From Conidiobolus coronatus NRRL 28638 (lineage: Eukaryota; Entomophthoromycota; Entomophthoromycetes; Entomophthorales; Conidiobolaceae), in the NCBI GenBank assembly GCA_001566745.1, contig KQ964512.1, forward strand, positions 40,391-104,390: a stretch of 64,000 nt of DNA. The letters run 5' to 3'. The position numbers and the translations under genes were made by a program. Under the pieces are notes generated by a model. That model was not told the DNA's origin. It worked only from the letters and a program-made list of their open reading frames with translations, and ran no database searches. Every line of letters begins with the position of its first letter. Position 1 is the stretch's first letter. Shown one piece after another: positions 10,377 to 20,437 of the stretch.

Positions 10377-11312
10377 CTAAAACTTTGACAAATTATCAGA
10401 GTTACCCCCCGCACTTGACAAGTCATCTGACAAATCTGGTATATTAATTAGTGTTTTTGGTATTAAACTAAATTTAATTGATAATTTTAAGAATCTCGAG
10501 TATAAATAGCTTTGACTCTCAAATTTATTAAATATGGATTGGTGGTGATACCAAGCATGGGCAAATATTCTATATAGTCGCCGGGCAATCGATAAAAAAT
10601 GCTTTACTGAGTTTGTGGGGATTGTCAATCTACTTGGAAAGTACTTTGAGCTATTGAGTAAGGATGATGCACCGTCTAGGGTGTGAACAATGTATTCTAT
10701 GGCGCAACAGCTTTGAGGTGTTGGGTGAGCTGCACACAAATAGAACCACTCGTTAGCCTTCATCTCTGGGCAAATTTCTTTCGTACACTCCATTTGGATT
10801 TGTGCTACAAAGTAAGATAACTCTAAACAAACTTGCCTCAAATGTTCGTATAACCAAATATCTGGGGTCTGACCCTCTGGAACCTTTAGTAGTGATTCTA
10901 TATCCTCTTTGGAATTTCTTATCAAGTCTTGTAAGTACTCTTGAAGAGAGCAAGGTGAATCTAAAGTATCTAAGTTGCAGCTAGGCCAACTATACAATTT
11001 TTTAGTTTTAGTGCCGGGTCTATTCTTTCGAGCTTGACCCGATTGGCTGATATCCTTTAAATTATTGAGATGCACAACACCGCACGGAGTCTGTGAAAAG
11101 CCATTGCGGGGGCTAATCCCTACGCCATCCCAATAAGTTACACCCTGTTGCAAATCATGCGAAATCAATTGTTGGTCGTTATTCTCCGACTCTTTGGTGT
11201 TATTTGCACCGCTGGTGTTATCTACTCCGCCTCCCCAAATATGCTCCCGTTCGGGAACCCGTTCCCCTAAATCAAATTCTTGAGGCGGCCCAATTTCCGT
11301 AGCATTTGACAT
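10377..11312 (-). CDS. MOB4/phocein-family protein (STRIPAK complex subunit)
   Basis: 311 residues from ATG 11312. Residues about 150-295 form a MOB domain closest in wording to animal MOB4/phocein and fungal STRIPAK MOB3. They include CPEMKANEWFYLCAAH, CAIEYIVHTLDGA, LLNSSKYFPSRL, RRLYRIFAHAWYHH and YSRFLKLSIKFSL. The zinc ligands are visible as C176 and C181 (CTKEIC) and H252 and H257 (HAWYHH). The family acts as an adaptor in the striatin-PP2A-kinase complex, which controls cell fusion, septation and development in fungi. The first 150 residues are longer than in animal MOB4 and look disordered and N/S/G-rich. The start is supported because no downstream methionine precedes the domain closely. 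It is transcribed divergently from the AAA gene across a 632-bp gap. Confidence 0.85.
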   Translation of the reverse strand: MSNATEIGPPQEFDLGERVPEREHIWGGGVDNTSGANNTKESENNDQQLISHDLQQGVTYWDGVGISPRNGFSQTPCGVVHLNNLKDISQSGQARKNRPGTKTKKLYSWPSCNLDTLDSPCSLQEYLQDLIRNSKEDIESLLKVPEGQTPDIWLYEHLRQVCLELSYFVAQIQMECTKEICPEMKANEWFYLCAAHPTPQSCCAIEYIVHTLDGASSLLNSSKYFPSRLTIPTNSVKHFLSIARRLYRIFAHAWYHHQSIFNKFESQSYLYSRFLKLSIKFSLIPKTLINIPDLSDDLSSAGGNSDNLSKF

Positions 11313-11944
11313 TATTAATAAACTATTTAATATTTTAACTATTTATTATTTTTCACCTTTAATTTAATCAATTACTAACTTAATCAACTACTAAAGTAAG
11401 AAAAAAAGACTCCATCTTTGAACATCTCTCTGGGAATTTCTTCATTTCCTTCGACTATTTGTCCCCTTGGGATACTCTTGAGTAATAGTTGCTGTTGCAT
11501 TGAATGGGTAAAGCTTTTTAATATTTAATGTTTAATTTGAACTTAGCGTAATTAGATTCCCTACTCGGCAAAGGATTTATTTATTAAGAAGTCTACTTCT
11601 CCATGGGGGATAACCATGGTCTGACTTACACAGATCGTGACTGAAATGTTTTAGTAATTATGTCAGCTATCTCCTAGTGGCCTTAAGGTGATTTTTATTT
11701 GTTACTAATAAAGGGGTTGGTTAATAATAATTCTTTGTGTTGTTTTTTGGCTTTTCCGCAAGTACCTCTTACTAATGCGGGGCGTCATTGATTGGGCTAT
11801 TAATATAAACTTCATCTATACTTGAAAGTGGGATGTGTATAATTTAACTTAGCTTTCCAATATTTCAAAACCTGGCAGGTTCAAGCCCTCTGAACTGCAA
11901 TTCAGACAAAAAAAAATGAAAGAAAAATAACGGGTAGAGTAAAA
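11313..11944. promoter_or_regulatory. Divergent intergenic region between MOB4 and the AAA ATPase
   Basis: 632 bases without a gene. It should hold the promoters of both divergent neighbours. AT-rich stretches lie next to both starts. Near 11,870-11,910 a short segment contains GGTTCAAGCCC, which resembles a tRNA T-arm. The rest of a tRNA cannot be folded around it, so I do not call one. Confidence 0.4.
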
Positions 11945-13978
11945 ATGATAATACGGGAGTACGAACTACACTCAATTAAAGGGGAGGGTAAATCCCACAC
12001 AGTTAGAGAAATAGAACATTTATCAAGTGACACAGACGCTAAGTTACCTAATCGTTCTAATATTGTCCAAGATTACGCAATATGCTATTTACAAATGAGA
12101 GAAATAGAATATTTATCGGGGCAATGTAAGATTAAAGTGGTTGATTTAATAGATAACTACTCTTTTAAAATTTTAATGACAGATGATAGCTTAGTTTATT
12201 TAAAGCTTGATTGTATTTCTTATATTAACCAAGAGCAATCTAATATACAAGCTCGACCGCCTATAAATTTAAAGTTTAATATCCAAGTATATATTAATTA
12301 TTTTAATAAACTAAATAATAGAATAAAAAGGATTACGCTGGAATGTGCCAAAAATATTAGGCAGCTAGATACTATTAGTTTAATACCGCTTGAGAATACG
12401 CGTAAAAAGTATTTAATACCTAGTAATCACTTAATTAATAAGATTCTAAGGGGTACATTAATAAACTCTACTGTTTTAGATATAACCCTAAAACTGAGAG
12501 ACGGTTTAATTAAAGCATTCAAGATTCAAAACCCTTTCAGGTTATATAGTGACAAAGCTGACGTTGGTAGAATAGGGAAATTAACAAAAATCAAGATCTT
12601 GCGCAACTCAGAGTCAAGGTTAACACCCTCTCTGGCTAAATGCAAGTTCAAACTAAACTTTAATATTATAAATTTAATCGTCGAAGGGCCCGACGGTGCC
12701 GGGAAAAGGCGTTTATTGAACCAATTGGCAAAATACTTCAATTTGCCTCAATTTAAAATCAATTTATATGGATTATCTAAAAATGCTGATAAATTAAATA
12801 GCTTGAATTATTTATTTAACGCAGTAAAAGATTTTGCAGCTAAAAAGATTTGCTCCTGTACCTCGATAGAAATGGGGGGCTGGGATTCAGAATCGTCTTC
12901 ACAACCCCGGTCTCCCAGTATTTTAGTTGTTCTTGATAATTTGGAGTATTTATTTCCTTCTGGCTGTGATAGCAAATTAGTTACTATATATTTGGAACTA
13001 ATGCGTAGTTTATACACCTACGGTAGCAGGTATGTTATAGTTGGTACAACTACAAATATGCATAAAGTTGACAAGACTACTCTTAACACATTTCTAATTA
13101 AAGTTAATTTTGACTTTATTTTTAAATTCTGTAACAGAATGAGAAATATTGAAAGCATTAACTGGTCCGATATTGGAGGCTTGGAAGATGTAAAAGCCGG
13201 CTTAAAAGAGTGTATAACTTGTGTTTATGCGAGGCCTGAAGCCCTAAAGCGTCTGAACATTGCCCCCACAAAAGGGATATTATTATACGGTCCCCCTGGG
13301 GGTGGTAAGACATTGTTAGCAAAAGCTGTAGCAACTGAATTCTCTGCCAAGTTTATACCGCTTTCCATTCCGAATCTAATACAGCATGAGATCGGTGAAT
13401 CTGAAAAAACTCTGGCTAAAATATTCGATAAAGCCAAATTATTCAGACCTAGTGTGATCTTTATAGATGAGATTGAGTGTGCATTTGGCACAAGGAATTC
13501 GGGGGGGGACTCGACAAATGGCCTGATTTCTCAATTAGCACTCGAGTTCGATAATTTGAAGTATTCACCAGGGGTTATAGTTTTAGCTGCTACTAATTAC
13601 CCGTCCGGTATAGATCGATCGCTATTGAGGCCGGGAAGGTTCGACAAATTGTATTACATACCGCCGCCTGACATAGAAGAGAGAAAAGCTATCCTCTTGA
13701 CTGGCTTCGAAAGAAAAATAATATCGGATAATGTTGATCTACAATCAGTTGATTTACAATCAATTGCACATGAAACTGAACACTTTTCGGGTGCAGATTT
13801 GCGAAGGTTGATGGATAGAGCGACTCTATACGCATACCAACGTGCTAAAATTATTCGACCTGAGGGGCAAAGTGTTAAACTTCAATTGAAAAAGGAAGAC
13901 TTTGAAGAAGCTTTAAAAGTTGTAGAGCCAACAATTAACTCATTAGACATAGATAGGTTAAAAGCTTTTTTGGAATAA
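11945..13978 (+). CDS. Tandem AAA ATPase, probable AFG2/SPATA5 type, with degenerate D1
   Basis: 677 residues from ATG 11945. The C-terminal AAA module is complete. It begins INWSDIGGLEDVK, then Walker A GPPGGGKT (about 449-456), Walker B VIFIDEIE (about 504-511), sensor AATN, and arginine-finger segment LLRPGRFD (about 560). An AAA lid with GADLRRLMDRA follows. An N-terminal module keeps a Walker A-like GPDGAGKR (about 248-255), but the Walker B position reads VVLDNLEYL with no glutamate. D1 may therefore bind but not hydrolyse ATP. Type II AAA proteins with this layout include AFG2/SPATA5 (60S ribosome maturation), SPATA5L1, PEX1 and PEX6. The LNIAPTKGILLYGPPG wording favours the AFG2/SPATA5 branch, which is inference. 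The N-terminal 230 residues are not recognisable. A peroxin remains possible. Confidence 0.7.
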   Translation: MIIREYELHSIKGEGKSHTVREIEHLSSDTDAKLPNRSNIVQDYAICYLQMREIEYLSGQCKIKVVDLIDNYSFKILMTDDSLVYLKLDCISYINQEQSNIQARPPINLKFNIQVYINYFNKLNNRIKRITLECAKNIRQLDTISLIPLENTRKKYLIPSNHLINKILRGTLINSTVLDITLKLRDGLIKAFKIQNPFRLYSDKADVGRIGKLTKIKILRNSESRLTPSLAKCKFKLNFNIINLIVEGPDGAGKRRLLNQLAKYFNLPQFKINLYGLSKNADKLNSLNYLFNAVKDFAAKKICSCTSIEMGGWDSESSSQPRSPSILVVLDNLEYLFPSGCDSKLVTIYLELMRSLYTYGSRYVIVGTTTNMHKVDKTTLNTFLIKVNFDFIFKFCNRMRNIESINWSDIGGLEDVKAGLKECITCVYARPEALKRLNIAPTKGILLYGPPGGGKTLLAKAVATEFSAKFIPLSIPNLIQHEIGESEKTLAKIFDKAKLFRPSVIFIDEIECAFGTRNSGGDSTNGLISQLALEFDNLKYSPGVIVLAATNYPSGIDRSLLRPGRFDKLYYIPPPDIEERKAILLTGFERKIISDNVDLQSVDLQSIAHETEHFSGADLRRLMDRATLYAYQRAKIIRPEGQSVKLQLKKEDFEEALKVVEPTINSLDIDRLKAFLE

Positions 13979-14165
13979 ACTTTATCCAATAAAATTCTAT
14001 GCTGCATATCTGAGAGAATTCTGCTCTGATCTAGAACTTGTAGTTTCTTGATGCGGCTGGTTACTTGTAAAAGGAGAAGAACCCTTTTATTGTGGTAATA
14101 CACGAGGTTATTAAAAATCTCACCATTTACTACATGACTAATCTTGTTAATAAATTAGTGTTCCA
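13979..14165. other. Convergent 3' region
   Basis: 187 bases between convergently transcribed genes (the AAA ATPase on plus, the PhoD-like gene on minus). It should hold both polyadenylation regions. No other feature seen. Confidence 0.4.
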
Positions 14166-15995
14166 TTACTGAGTAGTATTAACTAAAGCTGGTACGGTTA
14201 CCATGTAGGGCACAGTGCCATCTTTTGCCAAATTTTCTACCCTAAGAGTAAACATTATATTGTTCGTATTAGAGTCTTCCATTACTGAGCAGTAATTGCG
14301 ACGGGGGAGGAGCTTTTGATTATTTAATTTTGTGCCATCGACATCATTAGAGAAGAGGGATATCATGTCCTCACTCGTGTAGTCGTCAAGATTGTAGGTG
14401 ATGGCTGTTTGATGGAGGGCGTCCGTTACAATATTAGGAGGGGGGGCATTGACAATGGCTGAGGATACGATTTGGCACATGTAGCGGAAGTCGTTAGGGG
14501 GACTGACAAACTTGGTGCTATGGAAGGTACCGGCACCGCAGCAGTGTACATCCCCTGACAAGAATGTTATTCTAATATTGCGATTTCTTGCAATGTGTTG
14601 AAGCCTCCAGATCAGTTGACTTCTCTCGTTCATTCTGGGGGCTGCTGTCCAATGATCTAACAAATCGTCCAAAAGTTCGGGTTGTCCAAATTGATTAAGT
14701 ATTTGCTCCATAGCTCCAGTCTTTCCAAATAGTTTGTGGAATGACAGGGAGTGCTGAATACTTTGCCAGCCTTGCATAGCCGATTCAACAACTGCGAATC
14801 TTGGGTAACAAATTGGAATGCCCAGGATAACCATTAAGTGTTTACAATCGGGAGGCAGCTCCTTCTCCATTGTATTGAAAACCATATCATAGGACTCATA
14901 GGAGAGGGTTTGATTAATTGATCTCTCAGATCTGTTGTCAAATCCGACGATTGCGGTTGAGTTACCAAAGTTCTTGAACCAACTAAAACTCTTAACTCCG
15001 ATGTAATTATCTATTTTAGCTCTTTGGAATGTCGTATGGTGCTGGAATAGTAGAAAGAATCTGAGAGCAATTGCGCCAATGCCTTGAAAGTAGGGGCTGC
15101 TTTGTAACCTATCGGGATAACTCCCATAGCCGTCAAAAATGTCGTGATCATCAGTTACAAAACTGTAGGGGATTTGAGCGAGGGCAAGGGCAAATGTACC
15201 ACTTCCAAAGCATTTGACATAGTTTTTAAAGTAAAAATCGCTTACCTCATCTGCTACAGTTTTGGTGAACACTGCCTTGTCTCTGTCCTTATGACTAACA
15301 ATACCGAGCCAGCCCTTTAAGGCATTGGTTAAGAACACATCGTCACAGTACAACTGGTCACCACCTCCCACTTGAACATGGTATGGTTGCTTGCTGTGTA
15401 AGGTGAACATATCGTTCCAGAGTACATTGGCACCTCCTAATTTTTCCTGCTTTTCTGGGGAAATATCATTGGAAAAGCCATTACAACTGTGGAAGAACCA
15501 TCTCCACCTCTGAGAATAACCTGCAATGTAAACCCTATTCATAGCGCCATTGTTTACACTATACTCAAAGAATTTTTCTTGGTCTGCAATAGGAAGGGAG
15601 ATATTATACCTCCAAAACCCGCTACCCTTATACTCGTCAATAAGCTCACCTACGATATTATAACATTGACCGCCATCCATTAAAGTTAGCTGAGGTGGGT
15701 TCTCTTTAGCAGTGGTCTGTAATGTAACTACAAGTACACTAGCGTAGTACAGCCTTTTTTTCAAATCAGTGTTATTATACCTAATCATAGGTCCCACTAT
15801 CTGATAACCAGAGCTAGTGGGGGTAAAATCCGCGGGGCGCCCAGGGGGAGAATTTTGATTATTATAGTTGGAACTTGTACCGCTATATGTATTTGGGTTG
15901 GGAAATGTAAAGGGTATGTGCTGAGGTTGGTTACCACCAGCGCTGCCACCTTGTGTGGCAAATTCATTGGGGTTGGGAAAAGGAATTCTAGACAT
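14166..15995 (-). CDS. PhoD-like phosphatase domain protein
   Basis: 609 residues from ATG 15995. The first 60 residues are rich in N, P, G and Q and probably disordered. The body matches the large fungal PhoD-like metallophosphatases. It includes DDHDIFDGYGSYPD (metal-binding acidic/histidine cluster), then FFLLFQHHT, LGIPICYPRF, and the diagnostic FLSGDVHCCGAGTFHS near residues 477-492, which supplies the remaining metal ligands. Fungal members are cytosolic or membrane-associated proteins of roughly this size, with phosphodiesterase/phosphatase activity inferred from PhoD. There is no signal peptide. The long middle part without known domains is typical of the fungal branch. Confidence 0.85.
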   Translation of the reverse strand: MSRIPFPNPNEFATQGGSAGGNQPQHIPFTFPNPNTYSGTSSNYNNQNSPPGRPADFTPTSSGYQIVGPMIRYNNTDLKKRLYYASVLVVTLQTTAKENPPQLTLMDGGQCYNIVGELIDEYKGSGFWRYNISLPIADQEKFFEYSVNNGAMNRVYIAGYSQRWRWFFHSCNGFSNDISPEKQEKLGGANVLWNDMFTLHSKQPYHVQVGGGDQLYCDDVFLTNALKGWLGIVSHKDRDKAVFTKTVADEVSDFYFKNYVKCFGSGTFALALAQIPYSFVTDDHDIFDGYGSYPDRLQSSPYFQGIGAIALRFFLLFQHHTTFQRAKIDNYIGVKSFSWFKNFGNSTAIVGFDNRSERSINQTLSYESYDMVFNTMEKELPPDCKHLMVILGIPICYPRFAVVESAMQGWQSIQHSLSFHKLFGKTGAMEQILNQFGQPELLDDLLDHWTAAPRMNERSQLIWRLQHIARNRNIRITFLSGDVHCCGAGTFHSTKFVSPPNDFRYMCQIVSSAIVNAPPPNIVTDALHQTAITYNLDDYTSEDMISLFSNDVDGTKLNNQKLLPRRNYCSVMEDSNTNNIMFTLRVENLAKDGTVPYMVTVPALVNTTQ

Positions 15996-16519
15996 TTAAC
16001 AATTATTATTTACAATTATTATTTATTAAAATTTAATTAGTTTTTACTCTTGACATATTATCTATAGGTTGGCCTTGAATTGTGATATTTGGTGTCCAAT
16101 ATTCATTATAATTGAGAGGCAAGTCAACCTCAGCCAAGTTTTTGTTGTTGATGTATAATGCCTGACATATGAAGAGTTAATGAGGATAGTGGTATCCTTG
16201 TCTTCCTGTGATATGATGGGTGTGCCTTAGTGGTAAATGCGCTGGCTAAAGGGAAATAAAAAAGTTAGTTGATTGTACAGAATATTACTTAGATTATAAC
16301 AATAGTGCTTATTTAATAGAAAACAAACAATCTCATATGGGTAAAGAATTTAAATACTCATCAGGAAGAAATGTTAATCTTACTAATTGTTATATATAGA
16401 AAGGTGTATATTTATTCTATAAATATTTAGAAAGTATAAAAATACTATTGCAGCGCCCAACTCAGTGAGAACAGAAGAGCTAAATAAAGAATATGTGTCG
16501 AAGGTAAAATAGTAGGCAA
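15996..16519. other. Intergenic region with a possible small gene remnant
   Basis: The minus strand at about 16,160-16,040 reads NLAEVDLPLNYNEYWTP and NITIQGQPIDNMSR before a stop. This could be the end of a decayed gene. At 16,222-16,255 a short D-arm-like sequence (TTAGTGGTAAATGCGC) recalls a tRNA 5' half, but no anticodon or T arm follows. Otherwise no feature. Confidence 0.3.
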
Positions 16520-16945
16520 TTATGTTGGATTGTTTATAACCGCAAATAATGTAAAAATGGGTGCCTCCTGTGGTTTATTGAATAGGGCCCTGATATCAAC
16601 ATCTGATAATCTAGCTTTAGTTAAGATATCTATTATTGATTGTTTCAAATGATCTAAACCTTCCAAGTCCTTTCCTGTTTTGTTGCCCATCCTTTCATAA
16701 ACACTGTTGTTTAAGTATTTCTTGACTTCTACTAGCGCTGCACATTTATACAACTTAGAATTGATTTTGCTACGTAACGCCCCATCTACTAAATTACTAA
16801 TGTCTCTTTTCCTAATAACTCTTGCTACTTCTTTCTTTATCGTCCAGTCACCTAGCGTACTATTATCTCTTCCTTTTTAGCTATTTTGGCTGCTGTCTGC
16901 CCCGTTTTTTACTAACTTTATTGCTTCTATTTTAGTCGCTGTGTT
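16520..16945 (-). pseudogene. Unidentified protein fragment, one in-frame stop
   Basis: The frame 16,876-16,520 is open but has no ATG at its head (the first possible start is TTG). Upstream of a single stop at 16,877-16,879 the same frame continues as TATKIEAIKLVKNGAD, which resembles one ankyrin repeat. Downstream come DWTIKKEVARVIRKRDIS, CAALVEVKKYLNNS and LKQSIIDILTKARLSDVDI. I do not recognise the family. The composition is protein-like throughout, so a recently broken gene is more likely than chance. Confidence 0.4.
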
Positions 16946-18443
16946 ATATTATTTACCATAATGATGTCTTATTATATCTCAAAATCGGTTTAACTTCCTC
17001 CCTACTTTTCTGGGTGAGGTCAAACCCTAGAAACGTAACAGCTGCTTCATTACAGCAACTAGTTTCAAATGTTATTGCGGAAAGTCCTCCGAAATACTTT
17101 GCTTATTGTTTACTTGCTTTCTATCTTAACGAACAAATTTTTAGCAAAGTTTCGTCAAGTATTCTGCAAAACCAGATCTATGTGTGGAGCTCATCTTTAA
17201 ACTTAATACCCTTAAGGAAATTATCTTCATTGTTATAGCTGACCGCAGTTTAAAATACTTTTATTTACGTTTATTGAATTGCCTAAGTTTCCAAAAAACA
17301 AATAATATAATAATCAAAAAAGCATATAAGCAAGAAGTAAAGCGTGTACTTGATGAATAAGCAAATTTCAAGCGAAATATTACCAATGCTACTGAGAAAG
17401 TAAAATTCACCTTAAAGCCGGTGTACTAATTAGTACCATATCCCAATCTACAGGTCTGACTGTTGGTGAAATAGAAAAAATTGCGAGAGAAAAAGGCCCT
17501 CTAGCATTATGGTGTGACTGTTGTGAGAGAAATAGTATAGAATACTAGGGTTAGGTTTATTCCGATTGAAGGGCTTTCCAGTTTGAGTTTAGTTCAACTT
17601 TTTTTCAGCTGTAACTTTAATACAATAACTGATGAAAATGTCCACATATGCACAAGCAAACTTTTTACCAACGAAGAAAGAGGAGTTTTTATACAAAATT
17701 AACAAAAATAGTTTAAAATACGCTATGGTGGCCAAGTAAATCGAAACATGACTTTGTACTTCGATGGCTTCAATTTGACCCTCCTTGAGTGCTGAGACTG
17801 ATGTTGAAAATCTTAAAAATCAATTGGGTATATCACTTTAAATTTTAGATACCTTTTAGTGCTACCTATCATCAATGAGGATTGAACCACAGAACTATCT
17901 TTTTTATCCAAATGGCCAGCAAGAGACTTTTCGAATACTTTGTTCACTCTTCTTGCTATTCTATGTTTGTCTAAATGCAGGTTTAGCGTTGTAGTGAAGC
18001 CCATTGTCTCATAGTGTGCCGCTGCAAGCTTCAGATGTGGCGGATTCTATGAAGGTTCCATAGCCTTCAAGAGGGAGGGTTGTTGGGGACAATCAGTCTA
18101 ATCTTACTACCGCTGATAAGCACATCTTCTTAAACTTGATACTCGATTCTCTCGCCCTGCTGATGTATTATCATGTGCATTGGATACTGCTATGAAGACC
18201 AATGATATCGAGAAGGTCTTCCATAAGATTATTGATTGCTCTGAGCAAGAACTTAACATTTGCTTCAATCTTTACCTCATGAATCGTAAAGTTCTTATGC
18301 TTCAGCCGAATATATTATTATGATCAGACGTCTTCAGAATCCCGCTCAGGCATCTCAAATAGGCTTCAAAATTTTCAACAAGCCCCTGTTACTCATGTGA
18401 ATACTCATGCTATTACCAATCCCTCCAAATAATTCTTTTACTC
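16946..18443. other. Degenerate DNA without an assignable gene
   Basis: About 1.5 kb. The plus strand near 18,130-18,320 reads PADVLSCALDTAMKTNDIEK and VFHKIIDCSEQELNICFNLY before stops. A minus-strand frame at 17,813-18,004 also looks mildly protein-like. None is identifiable. I treat the stretch as old repeats or pseudogenes. Confidence 0.35.
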
Positions 18444-19313
18444 TTAAACTTCTTCTTTGGTGTCGGGATCGAAGTTGATTGCATAATCCTTGAAATATGA
18501 CAGATATTCTAAAATACGGTTTCGAGATACAGGATCTACAATGTTAAGAGAACTGATAAGATTTTTAGATGCCGTCCTTGAAAGATGTGCTCTCTTCTTG
18601 CCTTTAGGATCACTAAAGAATAACTTCTCTATAACTATTGTTTCGATAGCATAACCCGAAATTAGTGACTTTATATAAGCTTCATTATAAGTACACCTGT
18701 AAAATGAAAATTTATCCTTTGAAACTAAAATTCCCAGAATATCTCTTGTTGACTTCGAAGTCTGAGTTGGTAAGTTATAGTTGTGTTGCATCGCGGCAAT
18801 CATACATGCAGCTAATTGTAACTCTGAGAGCTTAGTAAATCCTTTATCTGTTTTATTTTCTACAACTGTCCAACCTACTTCTTGAAGATCATCACCTACA
18901 TAAATTCTACATTCTCTATCTGGCAATGCGGTATGTATTCTTTTTCCTACTTTTAATTGTAAGTCTCCTGGTCCACAGAATAAGTTTTGGCAATCGTCAA
19001 AGCCTCCATCCGTTAAGAGAGTGCTAATGAAATCATCAATAAATTTCTCTCCCTTCTTCGTGAGTACATCATGAAGTCTTCTAAGGAACCTTCTTTGCTG
19101 CTCTGTGATTCCATCAATGTCCATGAAATTAAAAACCTCAGTAAAGCTGACATCGGGCATGATAAACTTCGATAATTCAGCGTCTACATTTCTTTTCTCT
19201 ATGCACGTTTCGCTCGTTTGAATGTGTATATTAAAATTTTCATAATCTTCTTCTGTAAATTTACTTACTGACTTGGCGGTAGAAGCCCTAGACTCTAGAG
19301 ATCCTATAGACAT
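18444..19313 (-). CDS. PD-(D/E)XK nuclease-like fungal protein
   Basis: 289 residues if started at ATG 19313. The frame extends nine bases further only through a TTG. An N-terminal helical part contains EQQRRFLRRLHDVL and FIDDFISTLL. A core follows with ECRIYVGDDLQEVGWTVVEN ending in an E-x-K site (ENK, residues 152-154), preceded by acidic candidates D141/D142. The next helix is LQLAACMIAAMQHN and the next strand LGILVSKDKFSFYRC. This strand-acid-ExK-helix(Q) order is that of PD-(D/E)XK folds. Fungi have expanded families of such proteins, some tied to Crinkler-type effectors. A decayed relative lies at 35,030-35,740 with the same ENK motif. Nuclease activity and substrate are inference. There is no signal peptide. 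Confidence 0.6.
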   Translation of the reverse strand: MSIGSLESRASTAKSVSKFTEEDYENFNIHIQTSETCIEKRNVDAELSKFIMPDVSFTEVFNFMDIDGITEQQRRFLRRLHDVLTKKGEKFIDDFISTLLTDGGFDDCQNLFCGPGDLQLKVGKRIHTALPDRECRIYVGDDLQEVGWTVVENKTDKGFTKLSELQLAACMIAAMQHNYNLPTQTSKSTRDILGILVSKDKFSFYRCTYNEAYIKSLISGYAIETIVIEKLFFSDPKGKKRAHLSRTASKNLISSLNIVDPVSRNRILEYLSYFKDYAINFDPDTKEEV

Positions 19314-19577
19314 CTTGTGCAAGTTCTAAATATCTTAAATAGCCCAAATAGTTTAATTTGTCTGGGTTATGTTGAATCTCTTGGGTGCTTTAGTTAAAAT
19401 AATTCCACTAATAACAATATTAGTGTTATTACTAGCGTTAATATTATGAGTATTAATTTTAATAAAAGATGTATTCAAAAAATTATATAATGCCTTCCCT
19501 TCGTAGCTCATTAATGATTTGTTACACTAAACGTTGTAAAGTTAAGCAAGAAAAGCCAGTCCGTCAGCATACTTTTT
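19314..19577. other. Short intergenic DNA
   Basis: Presumed promoter side of the minus-strand nuclease-like gene. No other feature seen. Confidence 0.3.
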
Positions 19578-19826
19578 ATAGGGTTCCCTAGAAGAATAAA
19601 AGGAGTTTATAATAAAACAACCCTCACATATATAGAAAAAGATGATGGCCAGATATCTCAAAACGAAACGGATATAGCTTTAAAGCTAAAAAACTTATAC
19701 GAAAACCTTTTCCAATACGGCATCACCAAAGGTAAAAGGATATGTGATAAGGCATTAAACTTCATAAGTGTAATGAAAACCGGAAGGGTGAATGACCGGG
19801 ACTATACATTAAACAAACCAAGTTGA
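19578..19826 (+). mobile_element. LINE-type ORF2 remnant (linker before reverse transcriptase)
   Basis: The open plus-strand reading GFPRRIKGVYNKTTLTYIEK, DDGQISQNETDIALKLKNLY and ENLFQYGI has the pattern found between the endonuclease and reverse transcriptase of LINE ORF2 proteins: an I..L...DG motif, then a helical segment ending in ...Y..LF. No catalytic RT motif follows, so it is a short dead fragment. The assignment is by pattern only. Confidence 0.45.
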
Positions 19827-20437
19827 AATGCCCCAGATACTATTGGGTAATTGAATCCAACACTACAACGTCACCTTGGGTCACTATCGAGTAGTACCTC
19901 GCAAGTCCACTTCTATCAATCTTATTTGAACAGATTGTTACTTGTAGCCAATTTAGTGGTAGATAAAGTTTCTGAGCCTTTATTGCGTTATCGTGGTGCT
20001 CTCGGACTTTTAATAAAAACAAAAACCATTGACTCTTTAAACTGTTTAAATGTTTTTTATGTCCATACTTATGCCCTTATTACAGTGGTTCATGTATTTA
20101 AAATTTAAAGGCCAAGAATCAGCTACGCCTCTTATTATGTAAAATCCCATTATTCTTACATTGTTTTCTAACGAAAAGTAATCCTGATTACAGCCACATT
20201 TGAAAATAGCGGGAACGTATTTGAGATCAGCAGGGTCAACAACAAGCTGTGCCTGTTAAATATACCAAATAGAAATAAAAAAGAAACATTTGGCTAATTT
20301 GGGTTATAAATAATTTACTATTTCTCTGCGAATAGCAGCATCTGCAGATTTTTTCACTCGATATTACCCCAATTAAATGATATATAATGAGGTGAGTATC
20401 TGCTATGACACATTAAAAATTTTTAGTAAAAATTAAA
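19827..20437. other. Degenerate DNA
   Basis: About 600 bases. The minus strand near 20,260-20,140 reads QAQLVVDPADLKYVPAIFKC before decaying, which suggests another unidentified gene fragment. The opposite-strand frames at 19,840-20,108 are not credible genes. Confidence 0.3.

Noticed and set aside
11870-11915. T-arm-like GGTTCAAGCCC sequence suggesting a tRNA
   Set aside because: No acceptor stem, D arm or anticodon arm can be placed around it.
12526-13491. Minus-strand open frames inside the AAA ATPase gene
   Set aside because: Shadows of a well-supported gene on the other strand.
16222-16255. D-arm-like sequence suggesting a tRNA 5' half
   Set aside because: No anticodon stem or T arm follows; similarity limited to about 16 bases.
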